The notes under the pieces are model-generated. The model was not told the DNA's origin. It ran no database searches and saw nothing but the letters and a program-made list of their open reading frames with translations. Below, piece by piece: positions 10,682 to 21,483 of a DNA stretch of 64,000 bases. Source of the stretch: Pyropia haitanensis (lineage: Eukaryota; Rhodophyta; Bangiophyceae; Bangiales; Bangiaceae); assembly GCA_008729055.1 (NCBI GenBank), contig SDUX01000007.1, positions 5,625,009 to 5,689,008 on the forward strand, written 5' to 3'. Every line of letters begins with the position of its first letter. The first letter of the stretch is position 1. Made by a program: the position numbers and the translations under genes.

Positions 10682-11461
10682 TCTCCTTAGTAGAGGGATT
10701 TTGTAAGATCGTTTGTGAGATCTTCGTGAGAACTAAGGCTCTAATTGCGGACACCATGGTCCATTTTAAGGTCAAACTCAAGATTCGACATCTCACGTAA
10801 GATCGTTTGGTGACAACTCGGGGGTCTCTGCTCACATACTTGTGAGATCTCCACGCTCCCTGTAAGTCCCAAGGTCCAGCTGTTGTGCAGGGAGTAGCAG
10901 CAAATTGATGGCGCAATGGAAGTGTTGGCGCCGCACTGGTCCGCGCGCGCACGTCGTGTGCCGCCTGTGCCGCGTCCCGACGTCAACTGTGCGACCGCAG
11001 CGCGTGTGCAACGTCGTTTTCCCTCGCGGCCAAGAACACGATGGCATCCAAGGAGCAACTTGACGAGGCCACACGCCTGACAACCCCCGATCGAGGCACT
11101 CGCGAGGTGGCGCCCCAGCCTTCTTTTCTCTCCAGTGTGAACGACGATGCAGACGTCTCTGGTGATCGCTCTGCCACGGCGAAGGGCAAGCGTCGCACCT
11201 GGACGGACGAACAAGATGTACTGGCCCTGAAGGCCATTGTGGGTGTCTCGGCTCACCTCGCTCCTCGTGGCCGTCGTGTCAAGTCGGTCTCTCGTATGTA
11301 AATATTGGGACCAACTACTAGAGCATTCTCCTTCTCACGCAGGAGGATCTCACAAAAACACTGGCGTCTCGTTGTGACAAGATCTGGCAAAGACCCTAGG
11401 TATTGCTTAGTTGTTGTCACGAAGATCTCACGAACGATCTCACAAGAACTCTCTAGTAGGA
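10682..11461. mobile_element. inverted-repeat DNA element carrying a Myb/SANT-like fragment
   Basis: The left arm (about 10682-10740) and right arm (about 11406-11461) are imperfect inverted repeats of about 55 bases. Read on the same strand, both give TCACGAAGATCTCAC, then AACGATCT, then ACAA and CTCTA. Additional GATCTCAC copies lie inside. The element encloses a DNA-binding-domain fragment, as expected for a remnant of a PIF/Harbinger-type element or a non-autonomous derivative. No clear target-site duplication could be fixed by eye. Confidence 0.5.
11041..11400 (+). pseudogene. Myb/SANT-like DNA-binding protein fragment (transposon-associated)
   Basis: The ATG at 11041 opens an 86-codon frame ending at 11301. 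Its C-terminal part, KRRTWTDEQDVLALKAIV followed by APRGRRVKSV, has the W...E...L.A pattern of SANT/Myb-like domains found in accessory proteins of PIF/Harbinger elements. After a likely short intron (acceptor CACGCAG at about 11336-11342) the next sequence can read EDLTKTLASRCDKIWQRP before TAG, matching the end of such a domain. The phase does not join cleanly with the best donor, and no long C-terminal region follows. It is probably a decayed or truncated copy sitting between the inverted repeats. Confidence 0.45.
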
Positions 11462-11774
11462 GCTAATGTGGGGCTCAGGCCGACATGGTGCCACGGCCAA
11501 GTGCTTGTCACGCACATATAAAGCTGTGTATGTTGGTCGAGCTGTTCGTTGCCACACCACTTTCTTTACCTCTTCTTGTGCGCATTGTCGCTACTACTCA
11601 GGATATGCCTTCAGAAGGTTGTGCTTTTGATATGTGGCAAAGTACAACGTATAAAGGCAAAAACCTTGTTCCGATGGCCCTTACGGGGTCCTGAAGGCCG
11701 TTCTAGGGGGCTACTTGACAAGTCCCTGACAAGCCGTTTCGCGGAAAAACCGGCTGGTCAACCTGCTTCAAGCA

Positions 11775-11880
11775 TCAGTGCGCTTCTGTCTCTCCACCTC
11801 TCCCCGTCTCCTTCCCGCTCTTTCTTTCCCTCTCTCTCCATCTCGCTCCGCACCTCCGCTCTCTCCGCACCAGAGATCCC
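11775..11880 (+). promoter_or_regulatory. pyrimidine-rich leader
   Basis: A C/T-dominated tract (CTCTCCACCTCTCC, CTTTCTTTCCCTCTCTC) directly precedes the ATG at 11889. It has the same character as the leaders of other genes in the window. Confidence 0.4.
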
Positions 11881-11888
11881 CCGCCATC

Positions 11889-12321
11889 ATGAGTGGCTGC
11901 CGCGCCTCCTCCCCCCTTCCGCACCCCTCCTCCCCACGCCTCCACTGGGTGGGCGTCCACGAGTCCAACGCCCGCCTCTGCGGCGCTCTGCTGGCCCAGT
12001 ACGCCGCGCACTGTGATCCGCCGCGCGCCGCGGGTGCCGGCGCTGGCGGGGGCGAGGGTGGGGAGGGGGAGGCGGGGGGCTGGGGCGGGGCCGCCGCTGC
12101 TGGGGGGGGCGGCGGAGCGGGGGCGCCCGCCGCGGCGGCGGCCGCGGCGGCCGCCGCGGCGCCGCCGCGGCCGGTCGGCGGCGGCCGTGGTGGCGGCAGC
12201 GTCCGCTCGCTGCCGCCGTGTGAGCAGCTGCTGCGGCGGCTGCTGGCGCGGCGGTGTGTGCTGCCGCCGCTGGTGGCGGGCGGGGGGATGGGGGCGCCCA
12301 CGGGGGGGGAGGGGGAGGAAG
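11889..12321 (+). CDS. Unrecognised protein, first exon
   Basis: The ATG after a pyrimidine leader encodes MSGCRASSPLPHPSSPRLHW followed by VGVHESNARLCGALLAQYAA. A Gly/Ala-rich insert comes next, then PPCEQLLRRLLARRCVLPPL. The non-repetitive parts look like genuine folded sequence, but I cannot name the family. A GT donor (AAG followed by GTGAGG) at 12322 would end the exon. Beyond it, G runs at 12836-12860 and elsewhere leave the frame undecided. One frame downstream ends at about 13012 after LGGSGRRPWVPPP and may be the last exon. Confidence 0.4.
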
Positions 12322-13438
12322 GTGAGGGGGGAGTGCGGCGGCGCGCTCACGCGCCCGGTGCGATCACGCGGAGGGGGGGAGGGTCAGAGGGGGGGGGGGG
12401 GGGCGGCTGGGGGAGGGACCGTTGCCAGCCATCTGGGGCGTGCGTGTCGGAGAGGAGCGCGCGGCGGCCCGTGCGCGCGCCGGTATCCGCGAAGGCACCG
12501 GGAGGGGGCGGGGGTCATTGCTGGCGGTGGCGCCGGGGGGGCGGACCGCCGCGGCGGGTCGCCACCCACGCTGGTGCTCGTCTCGGCCCTCCCTTTTTGT
12601 TCTCCCTCTTTTCCATCTGCGGGACACCACCCGCCTCCCTCCCTCGCCCGCCTGGCGGCGGGCGGCGTGGCCGCCGGCTCGTGAGCGGCCGCGGCGGCGG
12701 GCGGGCGGCTGGCGACGGCGCGGCGGCGCGTGAGACCGCGGCGGTCCGCGCCGCGGCGGCGCGGGCGCCAGCAGCGGCTGGCGGTGCGCCGCCGCCGCTG
12801 GTGTGGCCGGCGGGGCGGTCCAGGCCGGGGGTGCGGGGGGGGGGGGGGGGGGGGGGGGGGAGAAGGACGCGCGCCGCGGCGGGGGGCGGCCGCCACCGGC
12901 GGCGGCACGGCCGGGCGGCCTGTTTGTGCGCCCGCCCCCCACTCCTGGTGCGCTGCGGGGGGGTGGCTGGCTGGGCGGCAGCGGCCGGCGGCCATGGGTG
13001 CCGCCGCCGTAGGGCTTCCGCCTTGCCAGTAGTTTCTTTGTTGGTTTGGCGGGGGGGGGGCGGCAGGAGCGGAGAGGGGGAAGGGGGGGGGGGGTATGGC
13101 CAGCCGCTGCTACTTCCATGCCCGCCGTGCGGGTGCCGTCATCGCCCGCGTGCGTCGCCGGCACGCGTCCCGCGGCGGCGGGCGCGACGCGCGCGGCGCG
13201 CGGCGGTGGTGTGCTGCGTCCGCCGGCATGCGCGTCCGCTCTCGAGCACCCCCCTGCTACCGCGGTGGTGTGTGCCGCGGCCGCCAAAGGGGACCGACGC
13301 GGATCGCGGGCGGCCGCGGCGCGGCGGCTGAGCGGCGGCCGCCCCGCCCGAGGTGTCTCCCCTCTCTTGTGTACGCAGAGGCCGTGTCCCGCGCGGGTAC
13401 CACAGTGTAGCCGCCGCCCAGCTTCCACTCGGTTGCGT

Positions 13439-13466
13439 GCCACGTGTGTCGGTACACCCACGTGGG
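13439..13466. promoter_or_regulatory. paired G-box-like sites (GCCACGTGTG and CCCACGTGGG)
   Basis: Two CACGTG cores at 13441-13446 and 13459-13464 lie about 240 bases upstream of the dehydrogenase ATG. The second is a 10-base palindrome. Spacing and position fit a promoter element for an ACGT-core binding factor; no binding data are implied. Confidence 0.4.
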
Positions 13467-13702
13467 CCCGACGCGCCGTCCACCCCGCGTCGTTGCCGCT
13501 GGGAAGCACACCGCGGCGCGCCGGGCGTGCTGCGGCACGGCGGCCCCCCACCGCCGGGGCGACCTCTTTCTGCCGCCGCCCGTCGTCCCCCTTCCTTTTT
13601 ATCCTACCGTTTTCGTGACCGTGTTTGTATCTTGCGGCGGTGTGCGGGACGGCCTGACGTCCCCGACGCGGCCGTGCCCGTTCCCCCCGCGGGCGGGCCT
13701 CC

Positions 13703-14842
13703 ATGCGCCCTCTTCCGGCGGTCGCCCGCCTGCGCTTCCTCCGTGCCGCCGCCGCCGCTGGTCATGGCGGCCGCCCGGTCGGCCGTTCCGGCGGTGACGA
13801 CCTGCGGGGCATGGCGTCGCTGGCAACGCCCTGTAGTGTGCACGGCGCACCCTTTGCTGCGTGGGCACGGGCGGCCGCCGCGGGCGCCCGGCGGCTGTCG
13901 TCATCCACCACGGGCGGGAGCGAAGGCGGCGGCTCTCCCCCCCCCCCCCCCACGTACGACCGCTCCTCCCTGACCGTCATTGGCGCCGGCCAGATGGGCA
14001 CGGGCATCGCGCAGGTCGCCGCCGCCGCCGCCGCCTTTGACACCGTCCGCCTCGCCGACGCGCGGCGCGGCGCGGCGGCCGCGGCGGTCGACGCGATTGG
14101 CGGGCGCCTCGACCGGCGCGTCGCGTCGGGCCGGCTAGACGCTGCCGCCGCCGCCGCCGCGCGCGCCGCGCTCGCGCCGCTGCCCGACTGTGACGCCGCC
14201 ACGATTGGCGCCACGTCGGCGGTCGTCGTCGAGGCGGTGTCGGAAGACGCGGCGGTCAAGGCGGACCTCTTCCGCCGGCTCGACGCGGCGGCGCCCGCGG
14301 CGACGGTGCTCGCGTCCAACACCAGCTCGCTGAGCATCACCGCCCTCGCCGCCGCCGCGGCCCGCCACCCGCACCGCGTCGTCGGCCTCCACTTTTTCCA
14401 CCCCGTCCCGTCGATGCGCGTCGTCGAGCTCATCCCCGGCCTGACCACCTCGGCCGCCACCGCCGCCGCCGCGCGGGGCATCGCGGCCGCGATGGGCATG
14501 GCCGTCGCGGCGGTGCGGGACGAGCCGGGCTTTGTCGCGAACCGGCTGCTGATGCCGTACATCAACGAGGCGGCCGCCGCGCTCGGCACGGGCGTCGCGT
14601 CGCGCGACGCCATTGACGCGGTGATGGTCGGCGGCACGGGCGTGCCGATGGGGCCGCTCGCGCTCGCCGACTTTATCGGGCTCGACACGTGCGTGGCGAT
14701 CCTGCGGGTGCTCGAGGGCGGCCTGGGGGGGGGGTACAAGCCGGCGCCGCTGCTCGTGCGGCACGTCGCGGCGGGCTGGCTGGGCGTGAAGAGCGGGCGC
14801 GGGTTTTACGAGTACGACGCGGCGGGCAAGCGCAAGGCCTGA
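13703..14842 (+). CDS. HADH: 3-hydroxyacyl-CoA (3-hydroxybutyryl-CoA) dehydrogenase, mitochondrial
   Basis: NAD-dependent oxidation of L-3-hydroxyacyl-CoA to 3-ketoacyl-CoA in fatty-acid beta-oxidation. The single exon encodes 379 residues. The first ~70 residues are Arg/Ala-rich with RRLSSS, consistent with a mitochondrial transit peptide. The mature enzyme then begins SLTVIGAGQMGTGIAQ (GxGxxG dinucleotide site). The catalytic His lies in VVGLHFFHPVPSMRVVE with the paired Glu of VVELIPG. SNTSSLSI and EPGFVANRLLMPYINEA are substrate and hinge motifs, and FYEYD ends the C-terminal domain. Removing the presequence gives about 300 residues, normal for the family. The start is the first ATG; MASLATPC further in is an alternative. 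The frame is uninterrupted despite an internal run of Cs. Confidence 0.9.
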   Translation: MRPLPAVARLRFLRAAAAAGHGGRPVGRSGGDDLRGMASLATPCSVHGAPFAAWARAAAAGARRLSSSTTGGSEGGGSPPPPPTYDRSSLTVIGAGQMGTGIAQVAAAAAAFDTVRLADARRGAAAAAVDAIGGRLDRRVASGRLDAAAAAAARAALAPLPDCDAATIGATSAVVVEAVSEDAAVKADLFRRLDAAAPAATVLASNTSSLSITALAAAAARHPHRVVGLHFFHPVPSMRVVELIPGLTTSAATAAAARGIAAAMGMAVAAVRDEPGFVANRLLMPYINEAAAALGTGVASRDAIDAVMVGGTGVPMGPLALADFIGLDTCVAILRVLEGGLGGGYKPAPLLVRHVAAGWLGVKSGRGFYEYDAAGKRKA

Positions 14843-14885
14843 GCCAGGGGGGGGGGGAGTGGGGGGCGCGCCGGCGTCCAAGGGG

Positions 14886-15862
14886 CTAGCACCGCCGGGG
14901 GCGCGCGCGGGCCGCTGTGTTGCCGCGTGTGGCCGCACCAGCGGCGCCCTGGCAGGCCAGGCGTGGGGGGGACCACCGCCCTCTACGACAGAAGGCCCGC
15001 TGGGTGAAGAGCAAACGAGCCACGAACGGTCGCTGCCGTCGTCCGCGCGGCTCAGCCGCCCCACCCCCCCCCCTTCCCCCCCCTCCCCACACCCAGCGGC
15101 TCGCGCGGCGGAGGACCCCCCCCTCCCGCTCCCGCGCGGCAGCCGCCGCCGCGCGCTCCCGCTCCCGCTCCCGCTCCCGCGCGACCCACCAGCCCGCGGC
15201 GGCCCCCCAGGCGCTCCCCCCCACGTGCGCCGCCCAGTCAATGCGCCCCCACCCGCGCGCCGCGCCGACCACGTTGAGCACCGCCCCCCCCACCGCCACC
15301 TCCCCCAGCGTCGCCGGGCCGACGCCAAAGACCGCCACGCTCGTGTCGGGCGCCGCGACGGCGACGGCGTAGACGAGCGCCAGTACCGCCCCCGACGCGC
15401 CCAGCGACGCGGCGGGCGGCGGCGAGCCGCCACGGGGCGACCGCGCCGCCGTCGCGGCGAGCCGCGCCGCCGCCCCCGCGAGGCCGCCGCCCCCATAGAC
15501 CGCCGCGTACGCGGACGCCGCGTCGACCGCGGCGGGGAGGGTGGCGACAAACGCGGGCGCAAACGACACGAGCGCGTACATGTTGGCCGCGTAGTGCGGG
15601 GCGGTGGCGTGCGAAAAAAAGGACGTGACGAGCGTGTGGCCACGCCGCGGGAAGGCCGTCACCGCCGCGGGTGTGAGCGTAAAGTGCCGCGCCATCGTCG
15701 CCGACGGCGCCAGCCGCCACGCGGCAAAGACCGCCGTGTTGACCGCGACGGTCGCGAGGAGCGCCCGCCCGTCGGGGGTCGCCCCGTTGCGGCGCGCCCA
15801 GGCGGCGGTGCCGTCGGCGAGGCGGCGGCCGAGCCGCGCCGCCGCCGCGAGCAGGTCCGTGA

Positions 15863-15906
<44 letters not shown>

Positions 15907-16437
15907 GCCGGGCCGCCACGGACGGGCAACGCGGGGGGGAGGGGCGGCCAGTGGCGGCCCATGGCGGGGCGGGGGACGGGGGGGGGGTGCCCGTAGAGGG
16001 CGGCGGGGGGTACGCCGCCCCACGCCCGTCGCCACCGCCGCAGCCCTCCTGGCGCGGCCGCGCACCCGCACGAGTTTGGGGCGGCGCCGCCCGCGGCGGC
16101 CGCCACCCCCAGCACCGACACGGCCGGCACCGCGGCGGCTGCAGCGGCGGCAGCAGCAGCGGCCGTCAGCCATGGTGGGGCCGCCCCCCCCACCCCCCGT
16201 CCCCCCTCCGCCCACCCCCCCCCGCCGGCCGTCGCCGCCGCGGGCAACCCGCCGCGGCAAACGGCGGCCGACCGGGCCGCAGCGGCGGCCGCGGCGGCCG
16301 CAGACGCGGCGGCCGCGGCGGCTGTGGGTGCGGGCGGGCTTGTCACCGCGGGGAGGGGAGGACACCCCACCCGCCGCCCGCCGGCGGCCGCGCGTGGCCG
16401 TGGCCAGTGCCGCGGCGGCGGCGGCGCCGCCGCGGGC

Positions 16438-16487
<50 letters not shown>

Positions 16488-16616
16488 CGACGCCACGCCC
16501 GTCGTGGCGACCGCCGCGGCGGCAGCGGCGGCGGCAGCGGCGGCGGCACGCGACGGCGGCCGCCGGCGGCACGCGGTGGCCGCCGCGGCGGCGGCCGCCG
16601 CGGCGGTCGGGTGCAT
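14886..16616 (-). CDS. PARL-like mitochondrial rhomboid protease
   Basis: Intramembrane serine protease. Core motifs are in order: HTLVTSFFSHATAPHYAANM with YALVSF (the His and Asn region of TM2), SLGASGAVLAL (catalytic Ser in GASG, about 15380-15410) and DWAAHVGGSAWG (catalytic His, about 15220-15245). The spacing and the NTAVFAAWR / MARHFTLTPAAV segment match the PARL/plant mitochondrial rhomboid group, which has an extra N-terminal helix. The N-terminal 250 or so residues are Ala/Pro/Arg-rich, plausible as a mitochondrial presequence. The ATG at 16616 (MHPTAAAA) is used; the frame is open further upstream and MGRHWPPLPP at 15962 is a shorter alternative. C runs at 15063-15090 may move the true stop. 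It is divergent from the Sec14-like gene at 17529. Confidence 0.75.
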
Positions 16617-16984
16617 CCCGCACGGGCGGCCGGGGGGGGGGGCGGGCGGCGGCGGCGGCGGCCGGAGGGGGGGGCGGTGGGGGGGGGGGTGGTGGTGGCG
16701 GCTGCGGCGGCGGCGGCGGCGGCGACTGTGTGGGGGGAGCGGTCGTGCGTGACGGGGGGCTTGGGGGGAGGGGTGGGCACGCGGCTTTTGGGGGGACGCG
16801 CGGCGGGCGTGGGGGGGGGGGGGGGAAGGGGGGGAGGAGCGGGAAGGGGGGGGGGACCCGACAGGGATGACGAGGTGCGACGGCGTCGCGCCGCGGACGG
16901 GGTCCACGGTGGCGAGGCGGGAAGTGGACCCCCTGGACCTCCGGGCGCCGTCGCGCCCTTGAGCCGCTGCTGCTTTGTCTGCCG

Positions 16985-17115
16985 CACACCCCCACCGCCT
17001 ACCATCGCCCACCCCCTCCGCCCACTCCATCGCCCACCCCCACCGCCCACCATCGCCCACCCCCTCCGCCCACCGCCGCCCACCCCCACCGCCCACCGTC
17101 GCCCACCCCCGCCGC
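16985..17115. repeat. G+C-rich minisatellite, CACCGCCCACCATCGCCCAC-type units
   Basis: About four imperfect copies of a roughly 29-base unit made of CACCGCCCACC, ATCGCCCACCCC and CTCCGCC blocks. It lies between the divergent rhomboid and Sec14-like genes. Confidence 0.6.
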
Positions 17116-17528
17116 CGCCGCGTCGCCACCGCGGCCGCCGCCGCCGTCGCCACTGCCGCGGTCACCGTCACGACGGTTGCCGCGTCGGCCACGGCCGCCG
17201 CGCCGTCTACCACCGCCGTCGCCGGTGCCGCTCGTCACCGCCGCCGCCACTGCCGCTGCCGCTGCCGCCACCAGTCACCACCGCCGCCCCTGCCCCTGCC
17301 CGCCCCTGCCCACGGACGCTGCCAGCAGACCCACACTGCCTCCCCCACTTGCCCGACGGCCGACACCCCGTGGGCGGCCCGCTGCTCCTTCCGCCCTCCC
17401 CCTTCCCCCCTCCTTCCTCTTCCCGCCGGCTGCTGCCGTCGCTGCCGACGCCCGCCCGCCCGCCCGCCCGCCCGCCCGCCCGTCCGCCTGCCCGCCCGTC
17501 CGCCCGCCCGCCCGCCGGCCGCGCCGCC

Positions 17529-18883
17529 ATGACCGACACGGCCGCCGCCGCTGCCGCGGCGGCCGACGGGTCGGTCGGCCCGCCCGTCGCGCGCGACGCG
17601 GCGCACCGGGACGCGTTTGGGGCGCTCCGTGCGCAGGTAGGTGGCGGCGGCGCCCTTCTCCCTTTCCCCGCCCCCCCACCTGCGCGCTAACACCCCCCCC
17701 ACTCCTGCTCGCCCCTTGCCTCCCGCACCAGCGGGGGTTATCCCTCTTTCCTAGTTTGTGTTTCCCTGCCGACGGGGGCGGCGCCCGCCGCGCACTGTGG
17801 CAGCGTTTTTTTTTGTTTTTTTTTTGGCTGCCGCAGCGGGGGCTTGGGTGTTGGCGGGTGCCATGGGGCGGGCGTGGCCGGGGTCCTCGCTGCTTCCGCT
17901 ACCCGCGTCCGTGGCGGTCGCGAGGGTGTGGAGACGGAGCGGCTGTGCCTCCAGGGACTGACAGTGTCGAACCGGCGCCCTGCGTGACCGCCGGTGCTGC
18001 CCCGCTTTCCCCTGTCTGGTTGCCGCCTGCCCCCCGCCTGCGGTACACCCCAGCTAGACGCCGAGTTCCCCCGCGTGGCGGGCACCCCCACCGCCTGGCT
18101 CGACGATGGCTGCCTCTGGCGCCACCTCCGCGCGCGCAACTACAACGTCTCCAGCGCCGCGGCGCAGCTGCGCGACACGTTTGCGTGGCGCGTATCCTTT
18201 GGCGTTGACCCGCTGATGGCCGCCACCGCCGCGGCCGCCGCCGCCGTGTCGGCGGCGCCGCCCCCGCCGGCCGCGGGTGCCGCGGCGTCCTCCGCCCCCC
18301 CCTTCCCCCCGCGGCGGACCCGCTCGCCCGCACCGTCCACGCCGAGTCGGCGACCGGCAAGCAGTTTGTGCACGGCCGCTGCGCGGCGGGCCGGCCCGTC
18401 CTGTACATGCGGCCCGGCGCGCAAAACTCCACCGACACCCGCGGGAACCTGTTGCAGCTGGTCTACTCGCTGGAGCGGGGCGTCGCGACGATGCGCGACG
18501 GCGTCGAGAAGCTGACCCTGCTCATTGACTTTACGGGCTACTCGATGCGGGTGGCGCCGTCGTTTGCCACGCAGCGCGCGACGCTGGCCATCCTCCAGCA
18601 CCACTACCCGGAACGCCTCGGGTTGGCGGTGCTGTGGGGCGCGCCGCGGCTGTTCCACCTCGCGTACAAGGCGCTGCGGCCGTTTGTGGACCCGGTGACG
18701 GCGGCCAAAATAGTGTTCCTCTACCCGGGCTTGCCCGCCGATGGGGCGCGGATGGCGGAGCTGTTTGGGGGGGGGGGGGAGCTCCTCGCCGAGTACGGGG
18801 GGAGCTCCCCGTGGGTCTACTCGAACCGCGTCTACTTTGCGGTGGAAGGGGGGGGGGGGGTGCTGCCGCCGCACATGCGATGA
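17529..18883 (+). CDS. Sec14-like CRAL-TRIO domain protein
   Basis: Predicted phosphatidylinositol/lipid-transfer protein of the Sec14 family. Exon 1 (17529-17636, MTDTAAAAAAAADG to RAQ) is joined in phase 0 to exon 2 at 18054 (intron 17637-18053, GTAGGT...CCCAG). Exon 2 opens LDAEFP and gives the CRAL-TRIO N-terminal signature LDDGCLWRHLRARNYNVSSA...FAWR. After a C run near 18286-18300 the frame moves by one (equivalent to one missing C). The lipid-binding domain then follows: GRPVLYMRPGAQNST, LTLLIDFTGYSMR, HHYPERLGLAVLWGAPRLFH and YKALRPFVDPVTAAKIVFL. That is the usual order for Sec14. The stop at 18881 lies behind a G run, so the last residues are uncertain. Confidence 0.78.
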
Positions 18884-18899
18884 CGGGCGGGGGGCGAGG

Positions 18900-20610
18900 G
18901 GAGGGGAGCGGAGAGCCGCCGTTTGGGGGGGGGGAGGACGTGCCGGAGGGGATGCCGGGGGGGGTACTGTCGGTTGGTAGTGTGGCGTTTGTCTGGAGCA
19001 CGCCGTCCACCGACGCGGTGTACAGTACGGTAAGCTATGGTTCCTTGCAGGTCTGTGGGTACCGTGGCGGCTCGGCCCATCCGCTCGACCCACTGTCGCG
19101 GCGGCGCGGCGCGCGGCCACGCAGGCCCCACCCCGGCGGCGTCGGTGGCGGCGGTGGTGGTGGCGGCAGCGGCGGCGGCACCGGCCGTGGCGGCAGCGGC
19201 GGCGGCAGGTAGCGTCACAGCGTACCCCGCCCACGCGGCGGCGGTCGCAGCCCCGCTGCTCCCGCGCGCCCCGCTCCCTCCTTTTTGCGGCCGGCCGGTG
19301 GCGGCCGCCGCTGCCGCCGCCGTCGGCTCCAGTGGCACACGGCCGCCGCGGCCGTGGTGGCGGCCGAGGATGGCGGCCGCAGCGGCGGCGGCGGCCGGGG
19401 GGCGCCGCTGGGCACGGGGGGGGGGGCGCGCGCCCGCCGCGGTGGCGCCGCCGCCGTGCGCCCCGCGTTCCCCGCTGCTCGCTCCCACTCTGCTGCCGGC
19501 GGGTGCCCACCGTCGCGATGCGGCGGGGGGGCGGGCGTGGCTTGAGCGGCCGCCGCCGCCGCCGCCGCCGCGGCCGCGCCCGCCGTGCCGGCCGTGGGGT
19601 TCACGGCGTGACCCGCGCGGCGCCCGCCACGCGCGGGCGCGGTGGCGGCCACGGACACGGCCGTGGCGGAGCTGGCCGCCGCCCGTGGCGGCGGGGGTGT
19701 GGGTGCAAGGGAGGGGGGGGGGGTGCGTGGGACCGCGCCGCCACGCGGGCGTCGACACGCTGGCCACGCCGCCGGCGCCAAGCCGCCGGCCACCCCGCCG
19801 CCGACCCCATCCCGGTCGTGGCGCCCCGCGCGGCGGATGGCAGGAGGGGGACAGAGGGGGGGATTGCCGCAACAAGAGGGCGGCCGCCCTCCCCCCCCCC
19901 CGCCCTCCTCTGGCGCTCGCGGTTGCCTACGCGCCCGCCTGCTCTGTCCCGTGTTCATGCGGGGCGCGCGGCTCTGAAAGGACAGCGGCGGCCGGCGCGA
20001 CGCCCGTCCGCTGCTGCGCAACGCCCGTGCGCTGCCGCGCGCGCGGCGTGTCGGCCCGCCGCCGCCGTCACGGCCGGCCGCCGCGCCGGTAGTCGACGCC
20101 ACCGCTGCACGGCCGCGCCGGCGGGCGGACGGGCGGGGTGCCGCCGTCGCCGGCGGCGGCGGCCGCGCCGCGCGGGGCGTGCGGGGCCCCTCCCCCCCCC
20201 GCGCACGCCCCCCCTACACCTCCCGTACCCCGCCCGCCGCCGCGGACCCCCTCCCTGTCCGCGCTCACCGCTGTTGGTGTCGCCACCGCTGCGGTCGCCG
20301 CGGCGGACGGGCGGCGCGGGCGGCGGCGGTGGCGGCGGGGGGCGGGGCACGCGCGGCGCCGGCGCGGGGCGGTCCCGTGACTCCCGCCGGCGGGGGAACG
20401 CCGCGTCCCCGCCGCCCGCCCGCTGCGGTCGCGCCCGGGACGGGCGTCGGGCGTCCCCCCCTTGGAGCGCCAGCCAAGCCGCCGCGGGTGGCTCGGCGCT
20501 GGCCGGGGCGGTCTCGCCGCTCCGCCGCCGTCCCCGCCCGCAGTCACGGCGGCGCTTCCTCCACGCCGGGCCTCCCCTCTCCCCGTTGCCGTGCGTCCTT
20601 TCCGGGGTCG
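18900..20610. other. low-complexity G+C-rich spacer, no supportable gene
   Basis: Long frames are open on both strands, but they are compositional (Ala, Arg, Gly, Pro) and show no motif. A short stretch encodes GSVTAYPAHAAAVAAPLL on one strand and WAGYAVTLPAAAA on the other; I could not decide between them. Confidence 0.4.
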
Positions 20611-20629
20611 CCACCGCCATGGCCGCACT

Positions 20630-21122
20630 CGCTGGCGCCGACGCTGCGCGGGCGTGGCCAAGATCCTCGTGTGCGGTCCGACCGGCCGCCGGGGCGGCCT
20701 GTCCGTCAAGACCATCTGGTCGTACCATGGTGGGTGGCGGCGGCAGCCGACGCGCCCCGCCACGGGGTCCGTCCGCGCCCCGCCACGGGGTCTGTCCGCG
20801 CCCCGCCACGGGGTCTGTCCGCGCCCCGCCACGGGGTCCGCCCGTGCCAACCCGGCTGGCGTGGACGTCATCCCCCTCCCTGTGCCGTCCGAACGAGCGC
20901 CAAGCCGCCGCGTCGTTGGCCCCACCGCCACGGGCGTCCAGGTCTACGTCGACGTCGCCCTGGCCGACGGCCGCTGCGGCGGCAGCGACTGCCAGAGCAG
21001 GCTGGACGGGATTGGCCTGCAGCTGACCGTCCTCGGCGACGCGGACAAGTTTTGTGCTCATGCCGCCCCGCTCGGCCGTCACGTCGTTGGTGTACGGCAG
21101 CGTACTGACGGGCTCCATTTGA
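20630..21122 (+). CDS. Possible unrecognised gene, frame-disrupted
   Basis: The codon choice of the window (C/G third positions with TTT and GTT-GGC pairs) is seen in VAKILVCGPTGRRGGLSVKT followed by IWSYHGG. It is seen again in VQVYVDVALADGRCGGSDCQ with GIGLQLTVLGDADKF. These are separated by a 24-base tandem repeat that could be coding or lie in an intron. At the TTTT of about 21049-21052, removing one T lets the frame run on as VLMPPRSAVTSLVYGSVLTG SI and stop at 21120-21122. An ATG at about 20620 (MAALAGADAARAW) is a candidate start in another frame. No family is recognised. Confidence 0.35.
20754..20852. repeat. 24-base tandem repeat, four copies
   Basis: The unit is built from CGCCCCGCCACGGGGTC followed by CGTCCGC or TGTCCGC. 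Copies differ by single C/T changes. Because 24 is a multiple of three, the array never interrupts a frame. Confidence 0.75.
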
Positions 21123-21483
21123 GTGAGTGTAGCGCCTGCCGGCCGCGAGGGAGCATACACGCGGGACTGGCAACGCGTGCGGACTGGGGAGGTGCGGGTA
21201 GGGGGGGGGGGCATCAGCTGCTTACCCCCGTGGGGCACTGGACCTCCCCGGACGGGCAGTGCACAGAGGTGCGGCGCCTGGTGGCGCCGCGAGCACGGGG
21301 GAGTCGCAAGAACGAGATAGAAGACAGACACAAGAAAGTTACAGGAGACCGACAAGAAACCGACTCTGACCCGCGGGGGCCCTCACGAGTGTGAATGTTT
21401 CTCTGTGACACGTGAACCTGGGCGCGGTGCGTCGTTGCATGTGCACTTGACCTGGCTCAACGGTGGGCGCGCCTTTTAGATTC

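Noticed and set aside
14135..15643. Minus-strand frame through the dehydrogenase gene
   Set aside because: The plus strand encodes a complete 3-hydroxyacyl-CoA dehydrogenase with catalytic motifs; the minus frame is a shadow.
20754..20852. Possible CRISPR-like direct repeat array
   Set aside because: The repeats abut without spacers and the genome is eukaryotic, so this is a simple tandem repeat.
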